A stretch of DNA of 64,000 nt from Bog-756 sp963727075. Lineage in GTDB: Bacteria > Actinomycetota > Acidimicrobiia > Acidimicrobiales > RAAP-2. The translations under genes were made by a program, and so were the position numbers. Of the stretch, positions 26,689 to 35,353 are shown in pieces (the stretch's first letter is position 1; every line of letters starts with the position of its first letter). Location of the stretch: assembly GCA_963727075.1 (NCBI GenBank), contig CAVSET010000006.1, positions 930,001 to 994,000 on the forward strand, read 5' to 3'. The notes under the pieces are model-generated. The model was not told where the DNA came from. It did no database searches and saw only the letters and a list, made by a program, of their open reading frames with translations.

Positions 26689-27114
26689 TCACTCCGACAC
26701 CGCCAATGGCAGCTCGCTGGCGCAGTACTTGCACTTGGTGGCACCCACCGGAAGGTCCTCCGAGAGACAGTTGGGACAGGTCTTGGTCGGTGCCGGCTCG
26801 CCGAAGACTGTTTCGCCCCGCTTCTTCATATAGGCCCGATAGGGGACGACAAGTACGAAGTAGACAACAGCCATGAAGATGATGAAGTAGACGATCGCGC
26901 CGATGAATGCGCCGAGGTCGATCCGTTGTCCGTTGACTGTCCATCCGAGGCCGACGGACGTTTTGTTGCCCCCCTGTGCCGCGTTGACCAGGGGCGTGAT
27001 GATGTTGTCGGTGAAGGACTTGATCAGCGTGCTGAATGCGAGAGCGACCACAAGGCCCACGGCAATGACGATCAGCTCACCTTGCATGAGAAAGTTCCGG
27101 AAGCCCTTGAGCAT
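26689..27114 (-). CDS. mscL: Large-conductance mechanosensitive channel MscL with zinc-ribbon tail
   Basis: 141 residues. The N-terminal amphipathic helix and TM1 read FRNFLMQGELIVIAVGLVVA, with the LVVALAFSTLIKSFTDNIITP pore helix region. A periplasmic loop and TM2 (about 68-92) follow. Instead of the usual C-terminal amphipathic bundle the protein ends with CPNC (113-116) and CKYC (128-131), a zinc-ribbon-like pair. It opens under membrane tension to release solutes on hypo-osmotic shock. Convergent with the MFS gene. Confidence 0.93.
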   Translation of the reverse strand: MLKGFRNFLMQGELIVIAVGLVVALAFSTLIKSFTDNIITPLVNAAQGGNKTSVGLGWTVNGQRIDLGAFIGAIVYFIIFMAVVYFVLVVPYRAYMKKRGETVFGEPAPTKTCPNCLSEDLPVGATKCKYCASELPLAVSE

Positions 27115-27351
27115 CTAATCCCCTATTCCCTGGTCGGCCCCTCCTCGGCGCCAGTGGGTCACCGTTTCACCCATCTTCTCCCCTCGACCGACGCCGCACA
27201 AGCGCCTCGGTGCGCCAGGGATTCGGGTGCCGATCCCTGCCGCATTCGGATGGACATGGGCAGGCGATCTCCTGCCCGGTGCCTCACCTCGACGCCCAGA
27301 GACGATCGGCGCCTACGCCGGCCGGGAAAACCGAGATGCGCGCCCCGACCC

Positions 27352-27837
27352 TTACGCCAGTCCGGCGTGGATCGAGGCGGTCCAGCGGCCGGTGGTCGGA
27401 ACGGCACAGGCGAAGGTGGCCGCCGCCAGCAGCCAGTCGATCACAGCCCGGTCGTCGGCATCGGCCGGCACTTGGGCCACCAGCCCCCGTCTCGGATGGT
27501 CCTGAGTCACTCGCCAGCCATCGGGCAAGGGCAGGCCGATGTCGCGGAGCTTCCAGGCGAGCCGCGGCCCGGCGGCGTGCTGCAGGCCGACCGTCGTCGG
27601 CTTCACCGTCCCGTTTGAGGCCCGCCGCCCGGGCATCCAGGTGATGGTCGGGACCTTGTGGGTCGACCCTCCGAGGAATGCGAATGGACCGGGGCCAGGT
27701 GGGACGTGCTCGTCTTCGATGACTGGCTCCACGTTGATCCAACCCGTCCGGTGGACGGCCACTTCCGCCATACAGGCGAGGAGCTCCGGGTCGTCGTGGG
27801 CGACGAACTCCAACTCGACCGGTCGGGACCGAGTCAC
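27352..27837 (-). CDS. Conserved hypothetical protein
   Basis: 161 residues with no family I can name. Visible blocks are RPVELEFVAHDDPELLACMA, FLGGSTHKVPTITWMPGRRA and LRDIGLPLPDGWRVTQDHPR. The C-terminal helix AVIDWLLAAATFACAVPTTG ends the protein. GTG 27837 overlaps the stop of the LLM gene (GTGA), so the two are coupled, and it may assist that F420 enzyme or its substrate pathway. No signal peptide. Confidence 0.65.
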   Translation of the reverse strand: MTRSRPVELEFVAHDDPELLACMAEVAVHRTGWINVEPVIEDEHVPPGPGPFAFLGGSTHKVPTITWMPGRRASNGTVKPTTVGLQHAAGPRLAWKLRDIGLPLPDGWRVTQDHPRRGLVAQVPADADDRAVIDWLLAAATFACAVPTTGRWTASIHAGLA

Positions 27838-28725
27838 GTCTGGAGGTCCAGCACCCCGTCGGCCAGAGCTTCGAGCTCGGCCTGCCACGACGGCGGGGTC
27901 ACGAGGGGTCGGACCACGAACTTGGAGAATCCCACGTCGAGGAAGGCCTCGATCATGCCGCGGCAGTCCGCTGATGCCCACCGGCACCACCTTGCTCGGG
28001 TCCACGCCCCGGCGGAGGGTGGCCAGGGCCTGGGTCTGGCGTGCGTCAAGCGGACCGGCTGAATAGGCGATGGAGACGCCGAAGTGCTCCGGGCTGATGG
28101 CCCGGCCGGCCTTGGAGGCCGCGTTGTCGACCACCTCACGGGCGCCGGCCACCTCCTCGGGGGTGCATGCCGACGGGAGCCATCCGTCGGCCAGACGGCC
28201 GCAGCGGGTCAAGGCGTCCGGGACCATACCGCCCGTCCAGACCTCGAGAGGTTGCTGGACCGGCAGTGGCGCCAGCACCACGTCGTCGAACCGGCCGGCG
28301 TCCCCGTCATGGGTGACCTGCTCCCCCGCCCACAGCCGACGCAACAGGGGGATCATCTCCTCCATCAGACGGGCCTTGTCGGGGCGGGCCACGCCGACGG
28401 CCCCTGACTCGTGACGGCGGGGTAGTCCGGGCACGAAGGTGGCGAGCAACCGGCCCGATGACAGCACGTCGAGGGTGGCCAGTTGCTTGGCCAACCGGAC
28501 CACGTTCCGGCCGGGCAGGAGCACGGTGGTGCCGAGCTTCAGGTGCGGGTTGCGAGCGGCGGCGAATGCCAGGCCGGCCAGCGGATCGAGCGTGGGTGCG
28601 GTCAGGACCTCGGGCAACCAGATCGAGTCGAACCCGAGCCGATCGAGGTCGTCGACGATCGCACCGAAGCTCGAGGCGGGAGCCAGCGGAGCCGCCCCCA
28701 TCCCGACGCCGATCCGGACCTTCAC
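27834..28725 (-). pseudogene. LLM-class F420-dependent oxidoreductase, apparent frameshift
   Basis: A luciferase-like TIM barrel. RIGVGMGAAPLAPASSFGAI forms strand 1, FDSIWLPEVLTAPTLDPLAG strand 2 with the F420-contact region, HLKLGTTVLLPGRNVVRLAK strand 3 and VWTGGMVPDALTRCGRLADG a later strand. Near 27965 the frame changes, and the end reads MIEAFLDVGFSKFVVRPLVT in the neighbouring frame, with the stop at 27834. Joined it is about 297 residues, normal for the family. It would transfer hydride between F420 and an unknown alcohol, aldehyde or ene substrate. Confidence 0.85.
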
Positions 28726-28765
28726 CGGGGGTCCCGGGACGAGCGGAGCGCCACCGGGCGGCGGG

Positions 28766-29464
28766 TCACGGGGACTCCAGCGGCGGGCCGTCGAATCGGT
28801 CCACGGTGGTGAAGGCCTCGACCGGCGCTCGGCGCAGCCGGGTCGCCTGGTGCACTGGTGAACCGAGTGCCAGCACCCCGGCCACGAGCATCGTGTCCGG
28901 TATGCCGAGCACCCTCCTCACCGCCGCCTCGTCCCTCACCGCCATGGTCGTCATCACGCCGGCCAGGCCTTCGGCCCGGCCGGCCAGCAAGATGCTCCAG
29001 GCGAAGGGATAGATCGACGCCCCACCCACCATGGTGTAACGGCCGGAGTCGCGGTCCACCGCCGCCAGCTTGGTGAGGTCGGCCAGCAGGACGAGCATGG
29101 CCGGCACCTGGTCGAAGTGCTCGGCGAAACCGCCCGGACCGTCGGCCGCGGCCCGGGCGATCGCCGGGGCCTCGGTGATCGATCGTTGCTCCAACTCACG
29201 ATCGGTGACCACCGCCCAGGGAGTGAGCCCGGCCGCCACCTGGGCGAGGTAGTCGTACCAAGCCGGGAGGTAGCTCTCTCGGATCGACCGCCGGAGCTCG
29301 GGGTCCTTGACCACGATGACCCGCCAGGCCTGCCGGTTTCCCCCGTTGGGAGCGAACCGGGCGTTGTCCAATAGGCGGTAGAGGGTGGCATCGTCCGGCG
29401 GCCTGTCGTCGAATTCACGCACCGCGCCGGTCGTCCGGAGTGCCTCGATCAGTTCCACGCTCAC
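28766..29464 (-). CDS. Nitroreductase-family protein
   Basis: About 232 residues. The FMN nitroreductase fold shows LRTTGAVREFDDRPPDDATL at the start, NARFAPNGGNRQAWRVIVVK (the FMN-contacting N-G-x-N-R-Q-x-W loop) and SILLAGRAEGLAGVMTTM near the C-terminus. A flavin-dependent reductase of unknown substrate, in line with the other redox genes here. GTG 29464 was chosen because it gives the compact family start; GTG 29458 is nearly equivalent. The upstream frame is low complexity. Confidence 0.88.
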   Translation of the reverse strand: MSVELIEALRTTGAVREFDDRPPDDATLYRLLDNARFAPNGGNRQAWRVIVVKDPELRRSIRESYLPAWYDYLAQVAAGLTPWAVVTDRELEQRSITEAPAIARAAADGPGGFAEHFDQVPAMLVLLADLTKLAAVDRDSGRYTMVGGASIYPFAWSILLAGRAEGLAGVMTTMAVRDEAAVRRVLGIPDTMLVAGVLALGSPVHQATRLRRAPVEAFTTVDRFDGPPLESP

Positions 29465-29582
29465 GACGGTAGCGGCCGATCCACTCGAACGTGCCGCCGC
29501 CGCCGGACCCCCGCTGGATTGGATCAGGTCTGAGGCCCCGGTTCCCCGACCGGTGGTCCAGGGCCAGCGGCCCGGTTGCGGC

Positions 29583-30065
29583 TCAAAGGGCCTCCAGAAT
29601 GGCATCGGCCGAGCTCACGGTGAGACCAGGGCCGGGCTCGACGTTGAGCGCGGTCACCACGCCGTCCTCGATGACCATGGCGTAGCGCTGGGATCGGGTA
29701 CCCAAACCGAAGCCGCTCCCGTCCATCTCCAGCCCGACCGCTTTGGTGAACTCGCCGTTGCCGTCGGCCAACAAGAGGATCTGGTCGCGGACGTTTCGGT
29801 CCTCACCCCAGGCGGCCATCACGAACGGGTCGTTCACCGAGAGGCAGGCCACCGTGTCGACCCCCTTGGCCGCCAACTCATCGTGGCGGATGATGTAGCT
29901 CGGAAGGTGGTAATCCGAGCAGGTCGGGGTGAACGCCCCCGGGACGGCGAACAAGACGACCTTCCCGGACCCGAGCGCGGTACCGGTCTGGACGTGGACC
30001 GGCCCCTCGGGGCCGGCCGTCATCACTCGGACATCGGGGATCCTGTCGCCGACGGCGATGGCCAT
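29583..30065 (-). CDS. Peroxiredoxin, Prx5-like
   Basis: 160 residues. The peroxidatic Cys49 sits in PGAFTPTCSDYHLPSY, the classical Prx5 loop. VACLSVNDPFVMAAWGEDRN and RSQRYAMVIEDGVVTALNVE are family blocks. No obvious second resolving Cys at the C-terminus except within the first third, so it may be a 1-Cys type using an external thiol. It reduces hydrogen peroxide or alkyl peroxides in the cytoplasm. Starts at ATG 30065. Confidence 0.93.
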   Translation of the reverse strand: MAIAVGDRIPDVRVMTAGPEGPVHVQTGTALGSGKVVLFAVPGAFTPTCSDYHLPSYIIRHDELAAKGVDTVACLSVNDPFVMAAWGEDRNVRDQILLLADGNGEFTKAVGLEMDGSGFGLGTRSQRYAMVIEDGVVTALNVEPGPGLTVSSADAILEAL

Positions 30066-30285
30066 GGTGTGCTCTCCAATCCGGGTCCGATTCGGCCGGA
30101 CTCCGAGGTCCGGCTCCTTGGCAGCCTACGGGTGGGCTGTCCGATGCGGCACCACGGTATCGGGCGTCCCGTCACCACTGCCAGACCAAACTTGGGAGGT
30201 GAGCCACGGACCGGGCCCGAGACCGTCGTCGCCTGTGGCGTAGATCGGCGGTGGACCGGTCGGCGGCGTTCCCGCCGGTACTCGG

Positions 30286-30725
30286 TCAGCCGGAGGGGCG
30301 GTCGTCGACCACCTCGGCCAAAAGGTCGGCATCCGTACCGCCTTGCCGTCACCGTCGACCGCGCCATGGACGGTCACCGCCGTGGAGCGGGGCTCCTCCG
30401 CCACCTGCAACAGGTAGGCCACCTGGAACGTGGTCCGGGTGAGGTGGCCCACCCGGACGTGGATGTCCACCACTTCGTCGAACCGGAGTGGCCGCCGGTA
30501 ACGCACGAAGAGCTCGAGGACGGCGAAGTCGATGCCCGCCGCCCGCACCTGGTCATAGGGATGGCCACCCTGGCGCAGGAGCATGGCCCGCGCCTCTTCG
30601 AGGTAGGCGGCGTACGCGCTGTGGTGGATCACCCCCATGGCGTCCGTCTCGGCGAAGCGGGTCCGGATGCGATGCACGAACCCGTAGTCGGACGGATCCA
30701 ACGAAGGGACGAGAGCCAGACGCAC
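30286..30725 (-). CDS. Acyl-CoA thioesterase, hotdog fold (4HBT)
   Basis: The hotdog signature is RIRTRFAETDAMGVIHHSAY with the catalytic Asp and His region, then AAYLEEARAMLLRQGGHPYD and PLRFDEVVDIHVRVGHLTRT. The open frame runs to 30126, but after RMPT it becomes low complexity. Adding one T to the tttt run near 30325 would give FLAEVVDDRPSG and a stop at 30286, a normal end of about 146 residues. I therefore end the gene there. It hydrolyses an acyl-CoA; chain length unknown. Confidence 0.8.
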
Positions 30726-30734
30726 TCGACGACG

Positions 30735-31679
30735 CTACTGTCCGGCGGTCGGGAGATCCGGCTGGTTCCACTCGATCCACCCGGTGCCCGTGCGACCGTC
30801 CTCGGCTACAAAGCGCGCCACGGCCCGAGGGAACCGACTTGTCCGGCCGTCCGGCGCCACCAGCATCAGGGGACCGAAGGCCAGCGGTTGTATGAGCAGG
30901 TCGAGACCGCCCGGCTCGATCCGCGCCCGGGCGGTGGTGGGCATCCCTTCGTCGCCGCGGACCTCGGTGACCTCCAGGTGGGATACCGGGTGGACCGCGC
31001 CATCCGGCGTCTGCACATAGCCGAATGCCACCGGCCGGCCCGGGATGCGGATGTCCGCGCCGTGGACCCTGGTGCCGTCCTCCAGCCGCGCCGCGGCCCA
31101 GCACCACCCGATCAGCCACCAGTCCCGCACGCCCCACGAGTGGTCGCGTTGGCCGTGTCCATCCACGGCGATGCGGGCGCCGTCGATGGCGAGCTCGCCG
31201 GACACCAAGCAGGGCACCTCGTACCGGGTGGTCAGGTCGTAGTGGTAGGGGGTGCCATCGGTGCTCCAGACCAAGTCGAGCTCGATGGAGATCGGGCGGC
31301 CCGGCTCCTGGCGGTAGACAGCGCTCGCTTCGTCGTGGAGGACGGCCGGAGCCGTGCCGTGCACGCTCATCTCGGTCAGGGGATCGTCCACCACGGCGCC
31401 CACGTCGAAGTCATCGACGGTCAGCTCCAGCCCGTTCCCAGGAACGAGAGGTAGGTCATAGGCGACCGAGGCGACGACCGGGCGATCCGCGCCGACGATC
31501 ATGGCGGTCCACCACGTCACCCCCAAGTTGGGATAGAGACCGATGCGGACGTAGCCGGCGACTCCCCCATCTCCCGCCACGAAGTCGAGGTAGTAGGACT
31601 CGTTCCACAAGAGCTCCGGACCGGGCGGATGTCGTTGTTCGTCGCCCGGGTCGACATGATGACGGGTGAGATCGGCCAT
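30735..31679 (-). CDS. DUF7064/7065-like (CrtC-related fold) protein
   Basis: 314 residues. The tandem beta-sandwich pattern of the hydroxyneurosporene-synthase-like group is suggested by NESYYLDFVAGDGGVAGYVR, ISIELDLVWSTDGTPYHYDL, VDGHGQRDHSWGVRDWWLIG (a strongly conserved H-S-W-G-x-R-D-W block) and CWAAARLEDGTRVHGADIRI. Relatives occur next to steroid and lipid catabolism genes, but no activity is established. ATG 31679 (MADLTRHHVDPGDEQ) is preferred over the longer frame. About 10 bp from the thioesterase, probably one transcript. Confidence 0.75.
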   Translation of the reverse strand: MADLTRHHVDPGDEQRHPPGPELLWNESYYLDFVAGDGGVAGYVRIGLYPNLGVTWWTAMIVGADRPVVASVAYDLPLVPGNGLELTVDDFDVGAVVDDPLTEMSVHGTAPAVLHDEASAVYRQEPGRPISIELDLVWSTDGTPYHYDLTTRYEVPCLVSGELAIDGARIAVDGHGQRDHSWGVRDWWLIGWCWAAARLEDGTRVHGADIRIPGRPVAFGYVQTPDGAVHPVSHLEVTEVRGDEGMPTTARARIEPGGLDLLIQPLAFGPLMLVAPDGRTSRFPRAVARFVAEDGRTGTGWIEWNQPDLPTAGQ

Positions 31680-31869
31680 GGCACCTCCTGGGAGCTCGTC
31701 GGGAGACAGTCGACCACAACCCGGAGAAGTCCGTTCGGATCTACCCACCGGTGTTGCTCCCGCCTGATATCCGATCGGACCGGATCCCGCCCCTCCTACC
31801 GGTGGAAAGGTATGGTGGCCCGAGATCGACCGACAGACGCGGTCGGCGGCGAGGGCGGGAGGTCACCAA

Positions 31870-32484
31870 GTGCGTAGGGCGGCGAACACCACCATCCCCG
31901 GCGCTGTCGCACCGCCCATCCCCCGCGCGGCCGCACCGCCATCCACCGGCCGGCGGCCGGTCCGTGGGACCCTCGGGATCGCGGCGGTCGGCCTCGCCAT
32001 CGCCTTGACCGGGTGCGGGCTGCATGTCTCCAAGAACGGGGTGAGTGGCAACATCCTCGGCCATTCCTTTTCGGCGTCGAAAGGATCGCTGCCGGCCGGC
32101 TTCCCGAGCGCCGTCCCCGTGCCCGATGGATCCCGCGTGCTCGGCGGGGGCGGTGCAGACAACCACTGGGACGCGGCATTCGCCGTGACAGGAGTCATCA
32201 CCTCGGGAACCATGGCGTACGAGTCCAAGCTCCGGGCGGCCGGGTTCACCATCACCAACTATCAGGCCGGCTCGACACCGGTCACGTCCGCCACCGGCTC
32301 GGGCTCGACGTCGACCACCGTGACCCTTTCGGGCGCCACGTTCCAGGCCGGTGACCCGCAGTGGACGGTTCAGGTCGTGTCGGGGAACACCAGCTCGATC
32401 CAGGGCACCGGTCTCAAGACCGGCGAGTTCGCCATCGATCTGATCGTCGTGCCGGCGTCGTCGACGACGACATCAGCTCCGTAG
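31870..32484 (+). CDS. Putative lipoprotein
   Basis: 204 residues. After a long basic N-region, the segment GTLGIAAVGLAIALTGCGLH holds a hydrophobic core and a lipobox (LTGC), predicting lipid attachment at the Cys and anchoring outside the membrane. The mature part is Gly/Ser/Thr-rich (TGSGSTSTTVTLSGATFQAG), with a beta-rich domain around WDAAFAVTGVITSGTMAYES. Function unknown. The N-terminal 45 residues before the hydrophobic core are unusually long; an internal start (GTG or TTG) is possible. Confidence 0.7.
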   Translation: MRRAANTTIPGAVAPPIPRAAAPPSTGRRPVRGTLGIAAVGLAIALTGCGLHVSKNGVSGNILGHSFSASKGSLPAGFPSAVPVPDGSRVLGGGGADNHWDAAFAVTGVITSGTMAYESKLRAAGFTITNYQAGSTPVTSATGSGSTSTTVTLSGATFQAGDPQWTVQVVSGNTSSIQGTGLKTGEFAIDLIVVPASSTTTSAP

Positions 32485-32541
32485 CGGGCGGACGACGGTC
32501 GCCGGTTCCACGCCCAACCGCTCGGCATAGGCTCCGGGTCC

Positions 32542-33231
32542 ATGTGCGGCCGTATCGCCCTGTACTCGGATCCGCCCCGCTATGCCGCCCTGCTCGAAGC
32601 CGGGCTCGACCCCGAGCTCGACGGGTGGCAGCGGCAATGGAACGTCGGACCGACGACCCCGATCCCCGGGGTCACCGAAACCCGAGACGGCGCCCGCCTT
32701 CTCCGCCTGTACCGGTGGGGGCTGGTCCCGATGTGGGCGAACGATCTCAATGCCGTCAAGGGAACATTCAATGCCCGGGCGGAGTCGGTGGCGGCCAAGC
32801 CGGCCTTCCAGTCGGCGTTCCTACGCGGCCGGGTCCTTCTTCCCGTGGACGCCTTCTACGAGTGGCAGCATCTCGACTCGGGAAAGCAGCCCTACGCGTT
32901 CCGACGCGCAGACGGCGATCCGATGGTGTTCGCCGGATTGGCGGAGCGATGGGCCCAGCCCGACGGTGCCATCCTTCGGTCGGCCACCATCATCACCACC
33001 CGAGCCGGGCCGGACATGGACGGCATCCACGACCGGATGCCGGTCGTTCTCGAGCGGGGAGCGTGGGACCGATGGATCGATCGCACCGTCACGGATCGCG
33101 ACGAGCTCGAATCCATGTTGGGCCCGCCTCTGGCGGGAACGCTCGTGCATCATGCAGTGAGCCGCGCCGTAGGCAACACCAAGAACGACGGCCCCCAACT
33201 CCTGGACTCCGTCGAGCTCAACCGTCAATGA
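32542..33231 (+). CDS. SRAP-domain abasic-site-binding protein (YedK/HMCES family)
   Basis: 229 residues with all SRAP catalytic residues. Cys2 (MCGRIAL) becomes the N-terminal residue and forms the thiazolidine crosslink, with Asn77 (KGTFNARAE), Glu107 (DAFYEWQ) and His163 (GIHDRMPVV). The family shields abasic sites in single-stranded DNA by covalent linkage, so this protein acts in DNA-damage tolerance. Length and motif spacing are normal. Confidence 0.94.
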   Translation: MCGRIALYSDPPRYAALLEAGLDPELDGWQRQWNVGPTTPIPGVTETRDGARLLRLYRWGLVPMWANDLNAVKGTFNARAESVAAKPAFQSAFLRGRVLLPVDAFYEWQHLDSGKQPYAFRRADGDPMVFAGLAERWAQPDGAILRSATIITTRAGPDMDGIHDRMPVVLERGAWDRWIDRTVTDRDELESMLGPPLAGTLVHHAVSRAVGNTKNDGPQLLDSVELNRQ

Positions 33232-33246
33232 GCTCACCGTCAATCG

Positions 33247-33618
33247 TCAAAGAGATGGTGAGAGCCTCGATTCCTCCCACGCCGCCACGGCATCGAAGAG
33301 CCTCCTTCTGGCCTTCTTCTCGCCCTTCCGTTTGGCGACGGCCTTGCGGTATCGCTCGGCGGCCTGGGCCACGACGATAAGCGGCTCGAGCAGCTCGACC
33401 ACCGTTCCCGCTCGAACCGCCGCCTGCTGGCGGGTCGAGGCCTGGAGTCGGCCGGGACGCATGGCGGCAAGCTCATCGACCCTCGACGGTTCGACGCCCA
33501 TTGCCTCGAGCACCAGGCAGATGACGGCATCGGCCAGCGCGTCTGCATCTCCGGTCGGGCCGGCACCGTCGGCCATCATGACCCTGATCTGGGCGCGGAC
33601 CGCATCGTTCCGGTTCAT
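33247..33618 (-). CDS. Conserved hypothetical helical protein
   Basis: 123 residues, mostly helical. MNRNDAVRAQIRVMMADGAG, VICLVLEAMGVEPSRVDELA and a basic C-terminal helix ERYRKAVAKRKGEKKARRRL. The last part may bind nucleic acid, judging by charge. No family recognised. Convergent with the SRAP gene, with 15 bp between stops; no evidence that they work together. Confidence 0.55.
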   Translation of the reverse strand: MNRNDAVRAQIRVMMADGAGPTGDADALADAVICLVLEAMGVEPSRVDELAAMRPGRLQASTRQQAAVRAGTVVELLEPLIVVAQAAERYRKAVAKRKGEKKARRRLFDAVAAWEESRLSPSL

Positions 33619-33901
33619 CGTGATCGGCGCCCGTACCGATCACGCCTCCACCGACCTGGGCGGGCGAGCTGGCCTGCCGTCACCAGTCGCGCTCGTGCCG
33701 TCGTGGATGACGGACCGATTCTCGACAGCCTGGACATGCGGCCCATTGTCCCCCATGTGGCACGACCGGGGCCACTGGGTGTGACGGCCAGATCATCGGT
33801 ACCGATGCTGGTCGGCACGCGGCCCGCCGGTCCGGACAGGTCTCCGGATCGAGGCCTGACTACGCTGGAGCCCGGGCCTGCACCCTGACCGAGAGGTAGG
33901 C

Positions 33902-34153
33902 ATGACCTCGAGTGAACAGCCACACCCGGACGGTCGAGCCGCGAACAAGATAGCCCTCGAAGCCGTCCGGCTCGGGGAGAGGTTGGACGCCAACCACCCT
34001 GCCGAACCTGGCGGCCTCCAGTCGATCGGCACCTGCCGAAGATGTGGCTACCTGATCTTTGACTCCCGCGACCGCGGCTGGCGCCATCTGCCGTCGGTGG
34101 AGGAGCTGGAGAAGGCACGCTCGTGGCTGGCCATGCACCAGCACGACGCCTGA
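33902..34153 (+). CDS. Small hypothetical protein with CxxC
   Basis: 83 residues starting MTSSEQPHPDGRAANKIALE. The central IGTCRRCGYLIFDSRDRGWR has a single CxxC, and HLPSVEELEKARSWLAMHQH follows, ending in a possible His pair. Together these could bind one zinc ion. An RBS-like gagaggt lies just upstream (about 33890). Function unknown. Confidence 0.55.
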   Translation: MTSSEQPHPDGRAANKIALEAVRLGERLDANHPAEPGGLQSIGTCRRCGYLIFDSRDRGWRHLPSVEELEKARSWLAMHQHDA

Positions 34154-34396
34154 CGCCGTGGATCGGGACCGCCACCGACGGGACCCAACCCGGAGCGGGG
34201 GCGACCAAGGGATCGAGTGGCCCCCGCTCGACGGGGCCGGGCCCGTCAGCGGATACCCACTCACGAAGGTCGCCAAACCTGTCCACGGCTGGTCAGCTAC
34301 GGACCGTGGCCAGCGGGGCCTGCCGCCTGGTGGTGTCCGGGGGGCCGCGGCCGCATACGCTCGACCTCCGGTGAGACCGACCGTCGGGGACCACGG

Positions 34397-34897
34397 GTGA
34401 GTCCGGCCTACAGCGCCGCGTCATGGAGCGAGTTCGCGTTCGGGATCATTGGCGCCGCGGCCACACTGGTCGGTCTGTTGTTCGTGGCGGTGTCCATCAA
34501 TCTCCAACGCATCCTCCAATTCAAGGGGCTCCCGGCCCGAGCCGGTCAGACGCTCATCTTCCTCGCCACTCCCCTCTTCGCTGCGCTGTTCGTGCTGGTC
34601 CCGGACCAGTCGGACTCGGCCCTGGCCGCCGAGATCCTCGCCGTCGCCTTCGTCACCGGGGCCGCCCATCTCCGCATCTGCGTCCAGTCCGGTCGTTCGG
34701 ACCACGAACCGCTCGGTCTGTGGCTGGCCAACCGGGCCATTCCGGCAGCGGCGATAGCCCTGTGCCTGCTCCTGACCGGAATCACCTTGCTGACGCGGAG
34801 CGGCGGAGGCCTGTACTGGATGGTCCCGGGCGTGGTCATCGCCATCGTCGTGGGGATCACCAACGCCTGGGTACTGCTCGTCGAGATACTGCGCTGA
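34397..34897 (+). CDS. Small integral membrane protein
   Basis: 166 residues with four or five predicted membrane helices, including FAFGIIGAAATLVGLLFVAV, LIFLATPLFAALFVLV, AAAIALCLLLTGITLL and MVPGVVIAIVVGITNAWVLL. The start is GTG 34397. No transporter signature or conserved charged residue pair is seen in the membrane. Function unknown; the composition is typical of small actinobacterial membrane proteins. Confidence 0.7.
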   Translation: MSPAYSAASWSEFAFGIIGAAATLVGLLFVAVSINLQRILQFKGLPARAGQTLIFLATPLFAALFVLVPDQSDSALAAEILAVAFVTGAAHLRICVQSGRSDHEPLGLWLANRAIPAAAIALCLLLTGITLLTRSGGGLYWMVPGVVIAIVVGITNAWVLLVEILR

Positions 34898-35047
34898 CGA
34901 AGCAGACAGTGTTCGTGACCAGGGAACACTCTCTCTGGTAGCGCGGAGCCCACTCGCCCCGCCACGGGATCGAGACGTCTCGAAGGCTCAAGTTGGAAGG
35001 TGAGCGCGTCGTTGATACGGGCGGGGACTCAGAGCGGGAGAGACCAC

Positions 35048-35281
35048 ATGCAGGAGAACAGCACTATGGGTGAGACCGTCGTCAGCCGGCGCGCCGCCGC
35101 GTATGCCGCCAGAGTGATGACGAGCCCACGGGTGCGTGAGATCACCCCGGCGGACGGATCCGTGGCGCGGCTGGGCGAGCACGTCAGTGTGTACTGCGCT
35201 CCGTGCCAGCGATGGATCGATTGCCATGACGGGATCCCACCGGAGGTGGCCCAGAAGCGCCACGGCGAGCTGTTCCACTGA
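35048..35281 (+). CDS. Small hypothetical protein
   Basis: About 77 residues from ATG 35048 (MQENSTMGETVVSRRAAAYA). The C-terminal half, VSVYCAPCQRWIDCHDGIPP, contains CxxC plus another Cys-His and resembles a tiny zinc-binding module. A longer in-frame start exists at 35000, but the gggagaga sequence before 35048 makes the shorter form likelier. Function unknown. Confidence 0.5.
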   Translation: MQENSTMGETVVSRRAAAYAARVMTSPRVREITPADGSVARLGEHVSVYCAPCQRWIDCHDGIPPEVAQKRHGELFH

Positions 35282-35353
35282 TCAACCGGCGGGCCGCCGC
35301 CGCGTTGGACGACGGTCGCGCTCAAGACCGGACCCGGTGAATGGCCCGTCCGG

